A stretch of DNA of 64,000 nucleotides from Pseudofrankia coriaricola (GCF_001854805.1 NZ_MBLO01000243.1:1-64000); one strand, 5' to 3'. Numbered from the stretch's first letter, positions 40,160 through 50,029 are shown. Notes: generated from the sequence alone by a model not told the origin. Translations and numbers: made by a program.

Positions 40160-42196
40160 TCAGGCCTTGGCATCGGACCAGCGGTCGACGACGGCGATGT
40201 CGACGACGAAGCGGACCGGGCTGCCGGCGGCCCAGTAGGCGGCGGTCGCCGCGAGCGCGTGCCGGGTCGCGGCGACGGCCCGGTCGGCGTGCTCGGCGGG
40301 GACGTGCAGGAGCAGCTCGTCGTGCAGGCAGAGCACGATCTCACCGCCGAGCGGCACCAGAGCCTGGCGGACTGTCACCGCCCAGGCCTTGAACAGCTCG
40401 GCGGCGGCACCCTGGACGACGGCGTTACGCGCGAACCGGCCCCAGGCCGCGCTCGCCCGGCCAAGGTCCAGGTCCACGGCCGGGTTTGCGGTTGCGGCCG
40501 GGTTTGCGGTTGCGGCCGCGTCCGCGGTGATGGCGCGCAGCGGGATCCGCCGGCCACCGAACGTCCGCAGCGCGCCCTCGGCCGCCTCGCCCGCTCGGGG
40601 AGCGGGCACGTCCGGCGAGGCCCGCTCCGGAGATGCCGGACCGTTCCGGTCCGGGACGGGCGGGGGCGACGGATGTCCGGCCGCCGTCCCGGCAGGTGAG
40701 GCTGTGTCAAGCGGACGGCCGAGGGCGGCGGCGCGGCCGGCGGCGTCGGCCGCGTCGAGATAGGCCAGCGCCACCGGGTAGGTCTCGCGCATCTGGCGCA
40801 GCGCCTGTCCGGCGGCACCGGTCGTCTGGCCGTACATCGCGGCGAGCACCGCGATCTTCGCGGTCGGCCGGTCGACCGCGAGCCGGGCCGCGACCGGGGC
40901 GTACAGGTCGTCCTGCGCCGTGGCCTTCGTGAGCTCCGGGTCGCTGGAGACGACGGCCAGCACCCGCGGCTCGATCTGGCCGAGGTCGGCGCGCACGAAC
41001 CGGTACCCAGGCTCGGCGACCACCAGGACCCGCAGGTCGGCGGGCAGGTTGTGCAGCCCGGCGGCGGCGGTCATCCGCCCGGCGGCGCCGTCGCTGCCGT
41101 GCCACTCGCCGCGCAGCCGGCCGTCGGCGCCGACGTGGGTGTCCAGCCAGCGGAAGCCGTAGGTCGTCGCGATCCGCTCGGCCTTGCGCCAGGCCAGCAG
41201 CGCGTCGACCACCGGATGCGTCCCGCGCAGCGGCGTCAGCCGGCCCGCCCTGGTGTCCGGCACGTCGATCCCGAGCGCCGCCAGGCCCGCCCGGATCGAC
41301 GCGGGGTTGCGCAGGTCGACCGACGCGCCCAGATGCCGCAGCACTGGGGCGTCTCGTTCCCGTCTCGACGCCGCCTCGCCGGCCGCGTCCCGCGACCGCG
41401 GCCCGACGATCTCGCGGATCGTCGACTCGGCCGTCGCGCGGTCGACGGGCAGGCCGTCACGCCACAGCTCGTGGGCGAGCAGCTCGGCGGCCGACTCGGC
41501 CCGCGCCGTCAGCACCGCGAGCGGAATCCGGGCCGGCCGTGCCCGCGGGTCGGGCAGAGCCCGCAGCGCCTGTTCCTGCGCGGCCATCACGACCAGCGCG
41601 AGCCGGGCGAACCGCCCCGCCCTGACCAGCCGCTCACCCAACCCGCCCGTAGCAGTGCCGCGCAGCGTCTCCTCGACCCAGCCGGTCCGCAGCTGCCCGT
41701 CTGGCCCGACCGGATCGTCCGCGTCGCCGGCCTCCGGGCCGTCCGCGTGGTCGTCGACGACGGCGAGCAGGTCGAGCTGCCCGTCGCGGCGCGGCCGGTG
41801 CGGCGGCGGCGGGAGCGGGAGGCCGCGAGCGGCCGCCCACACCGCTCCCGGATCGTCCCGATGCCCGCCGCGCAGCACCCGGTGCACCGCCGCCAGATCC
41901 CAGCACAGCGCCGGCCCGCCACCGCCGGTGGCCACGGTCAGGGGCGATCCCTTCCCCCGCGTCGACCACCACACCCAGCGGGGCCCGACCGCGCCCTCCA
42001 CCTCCGCCAGCACTCCGCCGGCCTCGGCCGCCTCGGCCCACCCGCCGCCGTCCCACGCCAATGCCGTCCCGACTCCGGCGACCGCGACCACGGCCACCGC
42101 GCCACCGCGCCCCACCCCGGCCGCGCGCAGCGCCTCCACCGCGCGCACGGCGCCACCCGATGCCGTCGCACCGGGGGGACGCGCTGCCGAGGCCAC
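40160..42196 (-). CDS. Family A DNA polymerase (PolA-like; 3'-5' exonuclease-like plus polymerase), about 678 aa
   Basis: The polymerase palm and fingers are clear: motif A RADLGQIEPRVLAVVSSDP, the O-helix motif AKIAVLAAMYGQTTGAAGQAL and motif C CLHDELLLHVP with the catalytic Asp-Glu. A degenerate exonuclease-like region precedes them and there is no 5' nuclease domain. This short type is common in actinobacteria as a second PolA-like enzyme, probably in repair. A Pro/Ala-rich insert of about 50 residues sits between motifs B and C. The start is uncertain: GTG at 42196 is chosen over 42262 because upstream residues look non-coding. It stands alone on its strand. Confidence 0.85.
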   Translation of the reverse strand: MASAARPPGATASGGAVRAVEALRAAGVGRGGAVAVVAVAGVGTALAWDGGGWAEAAEAGGVLAEVEGAVGPRWVWWSTRGKGSPLTVATGGGGPALCWDLAAVHRVLRGGHRDDPGAVWAAARGLPLPPPPHRPRRDGQLDLLAVVDDHADGPEAGDADDPVGPDGQLRTGWVEETLRGTATGGLGERLVRAGRFARLALVVMAAQEQALRALPDPRARPARIPLAVLTARAESAAELLAHELWRDGLPVDRATAESTIREIVGPRSRDAAGEAASRRERDAPVLRHLGASVDLRNPASIRAGLAALGIDVPDTRAGRLTPLRGTHPVVDALLAWRKAERIATTYGFRWLDTHVGADGRLRGEWHGSDGAAGRMTAAAGLHNLPADLRVLVVAEPGYRFVRADLGQIEPRVLAVVSSDPELTKATAQDDLYAPVAARLAVDRPTAKIAVLAAMYGQTTGAAGQALRQMRETYPVALAYLDAADAAGRAAALGRPLDTASPAGTAAGHPSPPPVPDRNGPASPERASPDVPAPRAGEAAEGALRTFGGRRIPLRAITADAAATANPAATANPAVDLDLGRASAAWGRFARNAVVQGAAAELFKAWAVTVRQALVPLGGEIVLCLHDELLLHVPAEHADRAVAATRHALAATAAYWAAGSPVRFVVDIAVVDRWSDAKA

Positions 42197-42308
42197 ACCC
42201 GCATGCTGCCGCACACCACCGACAAACCGCCCCCGCCCCCGCCGGCGGCCGCCCGGCGGCACGCGACCGGCTGATCACCGCCCCGCGTTGTCGCCGTCGC
42301 GAATGGGG

Positions 42309-42497
42309 CTAAACCAAGGCCGTGACAACACGCCCGCGACGGTCATGAGCGATCGCCGGCTGGAAGTAGTGGTCCATCACCGACAGCCAGCCCACCCCGG
42401 CCGCCTCCGCCGCGGCACCGACGTCGGCGAGCCGCGGCCCAAGCCCCGCGGCCCCATCCGGATGATCGAACGAGATGATATGTGTTCCCAACCGCAT
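42309..42497 (-). pseudogene. LLM-class F420-dependent oxidoreductase, N-terminal remnant (62 aa)
   Basis: MRLGTHIISFDHPDGAAGLG then VGAAAEAAGVGWLSVMDHYFQP is the first strand-helix pair of luciferase-like F420 enzymes, which are normally near 300 residues. The frame stops after 62 residues. GGGAGG stands six bases before the ATG, showing that the promoter-proximal part is preserved. Confidence 0.7.
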
Positions 42498-42548
42498 GTC
42501 AGCCTCCCGCCGGAGCATAGGGACAGTTGGGTTGTCGCGCCGTCCAAC

Positions 42549-42862
42549 CACCGCCGATACCATCAAGCGAACCCCAGCGGTTGCTCCCATCGTCGCGCAG
42601 CGGCTGGATTCCTCCGTCGGTGCCCGTATCGTCGGCCCACATCTGGCCTTTCGCTGGGCCGCTGACCACGAGCGCCTCCCACGACGAACAGCCGCAATGA
42701 CAGAGGTACAGCAGCCCAGCTTCCGGCTGGTCGGAGTCGTACTGCTTCAACCAGGCGTCCTCAGCCGCGCTGGCGGATCGCGCGGTGCAGGAAGGCCCGG
42801 TTCTGTTCGGCGGCGATCCGCGCACCGGGGTTGAGCTCCAACGCCCTTTCGGCCCGGTGGGC
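42549..42862 (-). pseudogene. Remnants resembling a SMI1/KNR4 (SUKH) domain and a TPR-like tail
   Basis: DAWLKQYDSDQPEAGLLYLCH, CSSWEALVVSGPAKGQMW and DDTGTDGGIQP (about 42580-42765) resemble the central part of SUKH/SMI1 proteins, often immunity or housekeeping factors. Just upstream in another frame, AERALELNPGARIAAEQNRAF (42761-42862) looks like the end of a helical repeat protein. Neither has an intact start or full length. Both calls rest on short matches by eye. Confidence 0.45.
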
Positions 42863-43043
42863 CGAGGTCGAGGACTCCTGTCGCGGGCTGCGCGCGTTCG
42901 TCGAAGACCAGGCTCGCGCCGATAGCAGGCGGGCTGTTCGGATGTGGTAGAGCCAGGTATACCCCGCAGGCCCAGAATGCTTTACCACGGCTACTGGCGT
43001 CCACGCCATCGCGTTCCGAACGGGTGTTTTCTACGGTCGGCAC

Positions 43044-44555
43044 ATGAGATTTCGAGGGCTCACGACGATCGTCGTCGCCGGTGTACTGGTGCTTGGCGTG
43101 GCATCGTCTACGACCTGGGCGTCGGCCGGGAGCACCCGCCAGCCGTCGGTGAACTGGCATGGCTGTCATACCGGCCCGGCCGACGAACTGGGAGCGGCTC
43201 TCGACGCCGCGGGTGCCCAGTGCGCCGAGGTGACCGTACCGGTCGACTACAACCACCCTCACGGCCGGAAGATCTCGGTCGCGATGGCCCGGATCAAAGC
43301 GACTGATCCGGGCCGGCGTCGCGGGATCCTGATGCTCAACCCGGGCGGCCCGGGCGGCAGCGGAATGGAGACGGTGCTCATCAACAAGCTGATGCCGGAC
43401 GTGGCGGCCGGCTACGACCTGATCGGGATGGACCCGCGGTTCGTGGGCCGCAGCAGCCCGATCGAGTGCCAGTGGAAGACCGACACCTTCCTGCGTTCCG
43501 CCGGCCCCGACCGGCGCACTTTCGACGAGAGTGTCACGCTGACGAAGGAGCTTGCGGCCGGATGTGCCCGAGGCAATCTCGACCTCCTGCCGTACGCGTC
43601 GACCCGGAACACCGCCCGCGACATGGACCTCATCCGCCGCGCCCTGGGCGAACAGAAGCTCTCCTACCTCGGTTACTCCTACGGCACGTACCTGGGCGCG
43701 GTCTACCTGCAGATGTTCGGTTCCCATGCTGACCGGGTGGTGCTGGACAGCCCCGTCGACCCGGACGTCTTCGGCCCCGGTCTGATCTCCCACGCCGCGC
43801 CGGCGATCCAGGCAGCACTGGAGCACTGGGCCACCTGGGCGGCCGGCCGCGACAGCGAGTACGGCCTCGGCGGCACCCCCGGCGAGGTGCTGGCCACGGT
43901 CGACCGCATCAACCAGGCAAGTGCGCGCAGCCCCCTCAAAGTCGGGACGTACACCGTGGACTCGCATGTCCTGCCGTACTTCCTGTTCGCCCACCTCTAC
44001 GACGACAGCACCGCGGGCTACGCGGACCTCGCCGAGCAACTGCGGGTGTTCGACGCCGCCGCGCGCGGTGGACCGGCGACGCCCACATTCTCGCTGGAGA
44101 CGTTTCTCGCCGGCCTGTTCACCGGCGCCGGTTACGCTGCCGACCGGGCCGGGACCGCCGTCATCTGCGCCGATCGCGCCGCCTCCCGCGACCCGGACAC
44201 GTATTTCCGCGACATCGAGAGCCACCGTCATGACGAGCCGCTGTTCGGGCCCCTGGCCCACAACATCACACCCTGCGCGTTCTGGCCGACGCGGCCGGCG
44301 GAAAAGCCTACAACGATTCGCACCGACGTGCCGGCGCTGATCGTCGGTGCCGACGGCGACCCGGTCGCCCCGTATCCGGGACAGCAGGCGATGCATGGGG
44401 CACTGACGGGCTCGCGGATGGTGACTCTGCGCGGCGGTTTCGCGCATACCGAGTACCTGGCCGCGGAAAATGCCTGCGTCGACGGCACCGTGAACCGGTA
44501 TCTGGTCGACGGGGCTTTCCCGACCCGCGACACAGACTGCGTTGTAGGGTCCTGA
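43044..44555 (+). CDS. Secreted alpha/beta-hydrolase, TAP-type tripeptidyl aminopeptidase family, 503 aa
   Basis: A Sec signal peptide spans residues 1-28 (GLTTIVVAGVLVLGVASS). The mature enzyme has NPGGPGGSG (oxyanion hole), the nucleophile motif LGYSYGTYLGAVY, Asp in IVGADGDPVAP and His in GGFAHTEYL; the last 100 residues are the TAP C-terminal domain. Related Streptomyces enzymes trim tripeptides from extracellular proteins. Two bases separate it from a two-component kinase gene, so the three genes form an operon, perhaps coupling nutrient peptide release to signalling. The ribosome binding site is weak. Confidence 0.9.
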   Translation: MRFRGLTTIVVAGVLVLGVASSTTWASAGSTRQPSVNWHGCHTGPADELGAALDAAGAQCAEVTVPVDYNHPHGRKISVAMARIKATDPGRRRGILMLNPGGPGGSGMETVLINKLMPDVAAGYDLIGMDPRFVGRSSPIECQWKTDTFLRSAGPDRRTFDESVTLTKELAAGCARGNLDLLPYASTRNTARDMDLIRRALGEQKLSYLGYSYGTYLGAVYLQMFGSHADRVVLDSPVDPDVFGPGLISHAAPAIQAALEHWATWAAGRDSEYGLGGTPGEVLATVDRINQASARSPLKVGTYTVDSHVLPYFLFAHLYDDSTAGYADLAEQLRVFDAAARGGPATPTFSLETFLAGLFTGAGYAADRAGTAVICADRAASRDPDTYFRDIESHRHDEPLFGPLAHNITPCAFWPTRPAEKPTTIRTDVPALIVGADGDPVAPYPGQQAMHGALTGSRMVTLRGGFAHTEYLAAENACVDGTVNRYLVDGAFPTRDTDCVVGS

Positions 44556-44557
44556 GA

Positions 44558-45802
44558 ATGGCGGCCAGCGTGTGGCGGGCGATGGCGGGCAGTCCGGTCC
44601 GTTTCCTGGTGTCCACGTGGCCTTGGCGAAGCCTCGCCTACGTCGGCAGCACGGTGGCGGTCAGCCTGGGTGCCTGGGTCGCCGTCGTCCCCTTGCTGCT
44701 GTTCCCTCCGTCGCTCCCGCTGATCGGGGTGCCGATCGGCGCGCTGGAGCGTCACCGGCTCCGCCTCCTGGCGTCGGACCCGCTTCGCGGCCCGCACAGG
44801 CCGATCAGTGGGGGCGCGCTGACGTGGGCGCGGCGCCGGGTACGCGAGGCCGCGACCTGGCGGGAACTCGGCTATGCCGCCTGCCTGTTGTCGCTCCTGC
44901 TCGTCCTCGACGCGGGCGCGCTGCTCGCCCTGTTCGTCTGCGCCGTGCTGCTGGCTCTGCCACTGTTCGTCGCGACGGTCCCGGACCTGGTCCAGATCCA
45001 GCTGGGTACCTGGTCGGTCCACACGGTTCCCCAGGCATGGGCGGCGGCCGGCCTGGTCGGGGTGCCCGCGACGCTTCTCACGCTCTACGGCCTGGCCGTT
45101 CTCGCCGGTGCCCAGGCGGGACTCGCCAGGTGGCTGCTGGCGCCGTCCAGCACGGAGATGAACCGGCAGGTGGACGAACTCCTCCAGTCGCGCACCCGGC
45201 TGGTGAACGCGTTCGAGGCCGAACGCCGCCGCATCGAGCGCGACCTGCACGACGGCGCCCAGCAGCACCTCGTACTCCTGACGATGAATCTGGGCCTGGC
45301 CGAAGTGGAACTCGCCGGCGACAGCGGACGGGCAGGGACGCTCGTCGGTGAGGCGCAGCAGCAGGCCCGGATGGCGCTCGCCGCGATCCGAGAGCAGATC
45401 CGCGGCATCCATCCCCAGGTTCTCACCGATTTCGGGCTGGCCGAGGCGGTGGGCGAACTCGCCGAGCGGTGCCCGATTCCGGTCGAGGTCGACGTCGTGT
45501 TGCCCGGACGCCTGCCGCCCGCGGTCGAGTCCACCGCCTACTTCGTCGTCTCCGAGGCCCTGACCAACGTGGTCCGGCACGCCGCGGCAGACCACATCCG
45601 GGTCAGCGGCGTGGTGGCGGCGAACGAACGCCTGACACTGACGGTCGTCGACGACGGGCAGGGCGGCGCCGACCCCTCGCTGGGCACGGGTCTGCGCGGC
45701 CTGGCCGACCGCGTCGCTGTCATGGATGGCACTCTGCAGATCAGCAGCCCGCGAGGAGGGCCCACCACAGTGCGGATCGATCTTCCGTGTCGCTACGAAT
45801 AG
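44558..45802 (+). CDS. Sensor histidine kinase with membrane sensor domain, 414 aa
   Basis: An actinobacterial sensor region with four or so membrane helices fills the first 200 residues, followed by the HisKA_3 helix RRRIERDLHDGAQQHLVLLTMNLG with its His, and an ATPase domain with FVVSEALTNVVRHAAADHI and GTGLRGLADRVAVMDGTL. The ATG lies two bases after the peptidase stop. It should phosphorylate the regulator whose gene overlaps its 3' end. Confidence 0.93.
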   Translation: MAASVWRAMAGSPVRFLVSTWPWRSLAYVGSTVAVSLGAWVAVVPLLLFPPSLPLIGVPIGALERHRLRLLASDPLRGPHRPISGGALTWARRRVREAATWRELGYAACLLSLLLVLDAGALLALFVCAVLLALPLFVATVPDLVQIQLGTWSVHTVPQAWAAAGLVGVPATLLTLYGLAVLAGAQAGLARWLLAPSSTEMNRQVDELLQSRTRLVNAFEAERRRIERDLHDGAQQHLVLLTMNLGLAEVELAGDSGRAGTLVGEAQQQARMALAAIREQIRGIHPQVLTDFGLAEAVGELAERCPIPVEVDVVLPGRLPPAVESTAYFVVSEALTNVVRHAAADHIRVSGVVAANERLTLTVVDDGQGGADPSLGTGLRGLADRVAVMDGTLQISSPRGGPTTVRIDLPCRYE

Positions 45803-46437
45803 TGCTGGCCGAGGACGCCACCCTCATGCGTGCCGGTCTCGTCAGCCTGCTCGAAGGTCTCGGCCATACGGTCGTCTCGGCGGTCGGTGACGGTGACTCG
45901 TTGCTGAGGGCCGCCCGGGAGCACCGGCCCGACCTCGTCATCACCGATGTCCGTATGCCGCCCACTCTCACTGACGAGGGGCTGCGCGCCGCGGTGGCGC
46001 TACGGGCAGGCGACCCGGGCGCGGCGGTCCTGGTGCTGTCGCAGTACGCGGCCACCGCGTACGCCGCCGAGCTGCTCGGCCCGTCCGGCCAGGCCGGGGT
46101 CGGTTATCTGCTCAAGGACCGCATCGGCGAAGTCGCCGACTTCACCGACGCGGTGTCCAGGGTCGCCGGCGGCGAGACCGTCATCGACTCCGACGTGGTG
46201 CGCCAGCTGCTGAACCGGCAACGCTCGACCAACCCACTTGACCGGCTGACGCCGCGGGAACGTGAGGTGCTCGCCCGGATGGCCGAAGGCCGCTCCAATC
46301 CGTCGATCGCCCGCATGCTCGGGATCAGCGAGGCCGCGGTGGCCAAGCACATCGGCAACATCTTCATGAAACTCGACCTCCCCACGGAGGACGGTCACCG
46401 CCGGGTGCTCGCCGTCCTGACCTACCTGCGGAACTGA
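45787..46437 (+). CDS. NarL/LuxR-family response regulator, 216 aa
   Basis: Receiver IVLAEDATLMRAG with phosphoacceptor Asp in VITDVRMPPTLTDEG and Lys in YLLKDRIGEV, then a LuxR helix-turn-helix LTPREREVLARMAEGRSNPSIARMLGISEAAVAKHI. The start is GTG at 45787, overlapping the kinase gene by 16 bases. Peptidase, kinase and regulator form a three-gene unit. The 312 bases after it (46438-46749) show no gene. Confidence 0.92.
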   Translation: MSLRIVLAEDATLMRAGLVSLLEGLGHTVVSAVGDGDSLLRAAREHRPDLVITDVRMPPTLTDEGLRAAVALRAGDPGAAVLVLSQYAATAYAAELLGPSGQAGVGYLLKDRIGEVADFTDAVSRVAGGETVIDSDVVRQLLNRQRSTNPLDRLTPREREVLARMAEGRSNPSIARMLGISEAAVAKHIGNIFMKLDLPTEDGHRRVLAVLTYLRN

Positions 46438-46749
46438 CCGACCGCTCCGGACCCCGGTATCCGACATGGGTGTTGTCCTTGTGGTGTTGGGTACGTAAAT
46501 CGTCAACCCAGGAAAGTCACCAAAAGCGGGGTCATGCGATGCCGACCATCGGTTATAGGCTGGTTGGGATGGCACGGTTCGGGACTCAGTGCCGGCGAGG
46601 CGGCACCGCTGCCGCCCGCCTGGCGGCCCGGCTATCACCCCGGTCGCCTCGGGAACGGGCCTCCACGGCCCGTACAGCCGTGCCCGTCTTGTCGCGCATT
46701 GTAGTGGCGGTCTAGGGCAGGTCGCCTGCCAGCCGAGGTGCCCGGTCGG

Positions 46750-48222
46750 TCAGTCTCGCGGCGGCGTGGGGACGGCCGCCGGGGCGGCGGGCCGGTGGCG
46801 CAGGGCCGAGCGGATCAGGAGGCCAGCGGCGAGTGCCCAGAAGGCGGCACCGACACCGGCAAGGGTGATGCCGCTGGCCGCGACGACGAAGGTGACGATG
46901 GCGGCCTGGCGGTCGTCCGGGTCGGCCAGGGCCGAGGTCAGCGACGACGCGAGCGTGCCGACGAGGGCGAGGCCGGCGACGGCCGTGGTGACGCCGGCCG
47001 GGGCGGCGGTCACCACAGTCACCAGGATCGTCGAGACCAGGGCGAGGACGAGGAAGGTCCAGCCGGCGAGGTGGGCGACGACCCAGCGCCGCCTCGGGTC
47101 GGGGTGCGCCTCCGGGCTCGCGGCGAGCGCCGCGGTGATCGCGGCCAGGTTGATCGCGTGGCCGCCGGCGAACGCGCCGACGACGGTGCCGACACCGGTC
47201 ACCGTCATCGACTCCCGCCACGGGACGGCGTAGCCGTAGGAGGACAGCACCGCGACGCCGGGGACGTTCTGCGACGCCATCGTGACGATGTAGAGCGGGA
47301 TGGCGAGCGAGAGCACCGACGCCCAGGTCAGCGTCGGCGCCGTCAGCTCGACGCGCGGCAGCAGCGGACCGTCGAGACCGCCGTGGCGGCCGAGCCAGAT
47401 CCCGATGGCTACCACCGCGGCGGCGAACGCCACCGGCACCGCCCAGCGCGGCGCGAGCCGCAGCAGCACCAGCCACACCACGACCGCCGGCGCGACGAGC
47501 GCCGGATGGTCGACCAGCCCGTGGACGGGGGCCAGGCACAGCGTGAGCAGGACGCCGGCGAGCATGGCCTGCGCGATCGGCGCGGGGATCGACGCGATGA
47601 GCCCGCCGAGGCGTGGCCACAGCGCCGTGAGCAGGATCAGCCCGCCGACGACGAGGAAGGCCCCGACGGCGGCCGGCCAGCCGCCGTCGACCGCGCCGGT
47701 CGAGGCGAGCAGCGCCGCGCCCGGCGTCGACCAGGCGAGCAGCACCGGCATCCGGTGCCGGCGGCTGAGCCACAGCGTCCCGAGTGCCTGGGTGACGGTG
47801 ACGGAGAGCAGGCCCGAGGCGGCCTGCGCCGGGCTCGCCCCGGCTGCCCGCAGCCCGGTGAGCACCACGACGGACGCGCTCGCGAACCCGACCAGCGCCG
47901 TGACGACGCCCGCGCTGACCAGATGAGCGGCCCGGACCCCCGAGGCCGCCCCAGCTCTCGAGGGGGCCTCAGTTCCCGAGGCGGTCTCAGTTCCCGAAGC
48001 GGCCCGAGTTCCCGAAGCGGCCCGAGTTCCCGAAGCGGCCTGGTCGCCCGGACCGGCCGCGCCGGGCGGGCCGCCCGCCACGCCTGCCATGGCACCCGCC
48101 GTGCCGGCTGCCGCGTCTGTCGCGCCGGCGGTTGCGTCCGTCGCGCTGGCCGTTGCGTCCGCGCCCGAGGCGTCGAGTGTGTCGGCCGCGGCGTCCGGCG
48201 AGTCGAGATGGCGCTGTTCCAC
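46750..48222 (-). CDS. benE: BenE-family benzoate/H+ symporter, 490 aa
   Basis: After a 95-residue Ala/Gly/Thr-rich N-terminal extension comes a 12-helix BenE membrane domain: SAGVVTALVGFASASVVVLTGL, LAWSTPGAALLASTG, ASQNVPGVAVLSSYGY (a NCS-type motif) and FAGGHAINLAAITAALAASPEAHPDP. The family imports benzoate and related aromatics, though no aromatic degradation genes are nearby. The extension contains near-perfect SGTRAA-type repeats encoded by an 18-bp tandem repeat and probably varies in length between strains. Confidence 0.88.
   Translation of the reverse strand: MEQRHLDSPDAAADTLDASGADATASATDATAGATDAAAGTAGAMAGVAGGPPGAAGPGDQAASGTRAASGTRAASGTETASGTEAPSRAGAASGVRAAHLVSAGVVTALVGFASASVVVLTGLRAAGASPAQAASGLLSVTVTQALGTLWLSRRHRMPVLLAWSTPGAALLASTGAVDGGWPAAVGAFLVVGGLILLTALWPRLGGLIASIPAPIAQAMLAGVLLTLCLAPVHGLVDHPALVAPAVVVWLVLLRLAPRWAVPVAFAAAVVAIGIWLGRHGGLDGPLLPRVELTAPTLTWASVLSLAIPLYIVTMASQNVPGVAVLSSYGYAVPWRESMTVTGVGTVVGAFAGGHAINLAAITAALAASPEAHPDPRRRWVVAHLAGWTFLVLALVSTILVTVVTAAPAGVTTAVAGLALVGTLASSLTSALADPDDRQAAIVTFVVAASGITLAGVGAAFWALAAGLLIRSALRHRPAAPAAVPTPPRD
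47972..48043. repeat. 18-bp tandem repeat inside benE
   Basis: About four copies of a unit reading GTTCCCGAAGCGGCCCGA on the plus strand, encoding repeated six-residue blocks in the BenE N-terminal extension. The inner copies are identical. Confidence 0.8.
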
Positions 48223-48248
48223 ATACAGAACATAGGAGCGACCAAGCC

Positions 48249-48284
48249 CCGGGTGGCCGGGCCTCGACTGGCCCGACCACCCGG
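48249..48284. terminator. Hairpin terminator after the MFS gene
   Basis: Fifteen-base arms beginning CCGGGTGG and ending CCACCCGG pair with one mismatch around a six-base loop. It follows the stop of the minus-strand MFS gene at 48314 and precedes benE, isolating the two. No T-tract is visible, as is usual in this GC range. Confidence 0.6.
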
Positions 48285-48313
48285 AGCATCATCCGAGCCT
48301 TGCTCGCCGTGCT

Positions 48314-50029
48314 TCAGCCGGTGAGGGAGCCTCGCCTGCGGGCGAGAAGGAGTGCGGTGGCGGCCGCGGCGACGGCGACGGCGGCCAGGGCCCATCCGGT
48401 GGCGTACTCGGCGTGGCCGGTGGAGTGGCTGTTCTCGGTGACGGTCAGGAACACGGTGCCGACGGTGGCGATGCCGGTGACCTGGCCGAGCTGCATGACG
48501 GTCAGCAGCAGGCCGCTGGCGTCCGGCGCGTTCTCGACCGGGACGTGCTGCAGGGCGAGGGTCATGACGATCGGCATCACGCCGAGACCCAGGCCGATCA
48601 CGGCGGTGATCAGCTCGTAGCCGACGCCGCCGCCGGCGAGCGGGCCGATCCACAGGTAGGAGACGGCGGCCAGCGCGAACCCGGCCGGGACCAGGCGGCT
48701 GTGCCAGCGACCCGGCATCCGCTGCCAGTTGAGGCTGACCAGGGCGAAGGCGGCGACGCACGGTATGAAGGCAAGCCCCGAGCCGAGTGGGCCCATGCCC
48801 AGGTCACCCTGCAGATGCAGCGTCGTGGTGAACAGGAATGCGCCCCAGGTCGCCGGCGCGAGCAGCAGCACGCCGACCGCCGGCAGCAGGCCGGGCGCGC
48901 GCAGCACCGGCCCGGAGATCAGCGGCTGCCCGCCGCGGGCGGCGACGCGGCGTTCCACCGCGGCGAACAGGCCGAACAGCGCCACGCTGGCGATGAGTGA
49001 CGCGATGCACCACGCGGGCCAGCCCTCGTCGTGGCCGAGGATCAGGGGCAGCACGAAGAGCAGCACCGCGGGGCTGACCACCAGCAGTCCCGGCACGTCG
49101 AGGCGCACGCCGTGCCCGCCGCGGTCCTTGGGCAGGACGCGGGGGCCGATCGCGAGCAGCACCGCGCCGATCGGCACGTTGAGCAGGAACACCGGCCGCC
49201 AGCCGGAGCCGAACAGGTCGGCGCTGACCAGCAGTCCGCCGGCCGCCTGGCCGACGACGACGCCGCCGGCGACCACGGCCGTGAAGAGGCCCAGCGCCCT
49301 GGCTCGCGCCGGCCCGGTGAAGGTCCGCTGGATCATGCTCATGACCTGCGGCGTCATCAACGCGGCACCGGCGCCCTGGACGAACCGGAAGCCGATCAGT
49401 GTGCCGGAGCCCGGCGCGAGGCCGCAGGCGCCGGAGGTGATGGTGAACACGGCGAGCCCGGCGAGGAACGTCGCCCGGTGCCCGATCATCCCGCCGAGGC
49501 GCGCGCCGGTGATCAGCAGCACCGCGTAGGACAGCACATAGCCGGCGACGATGAGCTGCAGGCCGGCGTCGGACGTGCTCAGGTCGGCGCGCAGCGTCGG
49601 CAGGGCGACGTTGACGATGCTGACGTCCAGGATCGCCATGAACTGGCCCAGCAGCAGGACCGCGAGAGCGAGCCCGCCGCCGCGTCCTGCCGGGGCCGGG
49701 GCCGGGGCCGCCGCCACAGCCGCGACCTTGCCGGCCCGGGTGCCCGGGGCCGGTCGTGCGGCCGAGTCGGTGGGCCGCGGCTGGGTGGGCACCACCACGC
49801 GGGGCACTGCCTCGGCTGGCGCCGTCTCCGCCGTCTCCGCCGTCTCGGCCGTCTCCGCCGTTTCTGTTGTTTCTGTTGTTTCCGGCGGTTGGGAACGCGG
49901 CTGGGCCGTGGGTTGCTGAGGTGTGCGGGGGATGACGCGGTGCAGGTCGGTGGGAGTGCGGGCCTCGACCGGCCCGCCCGCGGCCGGGTGGGGCACGTGA
50001 TGCCCGGCCATCTCGGTCGTCTCTGTCAT
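48314..50029 (-). CDS. MFS drug/metabolite exporter, EmrB/QacA (DHA2) type, 571 aa
   Basis: Fourteen-helix major facilitator: FMAILDVSIVNVALPTLRADL is the DHA2 first helix, LLITGARLGGMIGHR the motif A loop and GAGAALMTPQVMSMI the antiporter motif C region. A 115-residue hydrophilic N-terminus contains a Glu-Thr-Ala repeat (ETTETTETAETAETAETAE). The closest divergent gene is an XRE regulator, its likely repressor; TACCGGTA at 50055-50062 and TACTGGTA at 50078-50085 in between are candidate binding sites. It probably exports a toxic compound or secondary metabolite. Confidence 0.92.
   Translation of the reverse strand: MTETTEMAGHHVPHPAAGGPVEARTPTDLHRVIPRTPQQPTAQPRSQPPETTETTETAETAETAETAETAPAEAVPRVVVPTQPRPTDSAARPAPGTRAGKVAAVAAAPAPAPAGRGGGLALAVLLLGQFMAILDVSIVNVALPTLRADLSTSDAGLQLIVAGYVLSYAVLLITGARLGGMIGHRATFLAGLAVFTITSGACGLAPGSGTLIGFRFVQGAGAALMTPQVMSMIQRTFTGPARARALGLFTAVVAGGVVVGQAAGGLLVSADLFGSGWRPVFLLNVPIGAVLLAIGPRVLPKDRGGHGVRLDVPGLLVVSPAVLLFVLPLILGHDEGWPAWCIASLIASVALFGLFAAVERRVAARGGQPLISGPVLRAPGLLPAVGVLLLAPATWGAFLFTTTLHLQGDLGMGPLGSGLAFIPCVAAFALVSLNWQRMPGRWHSRLVPAGFALAAVSYLWIGPLAGGGVGYELITAVIGLGLGVMPIVMTLALQHVPVENAPDASGLLLTVMQLGQVTGIATVGTVFLTVTENSHSTGHAEYATGWALAAVAVAAAATALLLARRRGSLTG

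Noticed and set aside
42747-44447. 566-residue minus-strand frame opposite the secreted peptidase
   Set aside because: Antisense shadow; the plus strand has a signal peptide and full catalytic triad.
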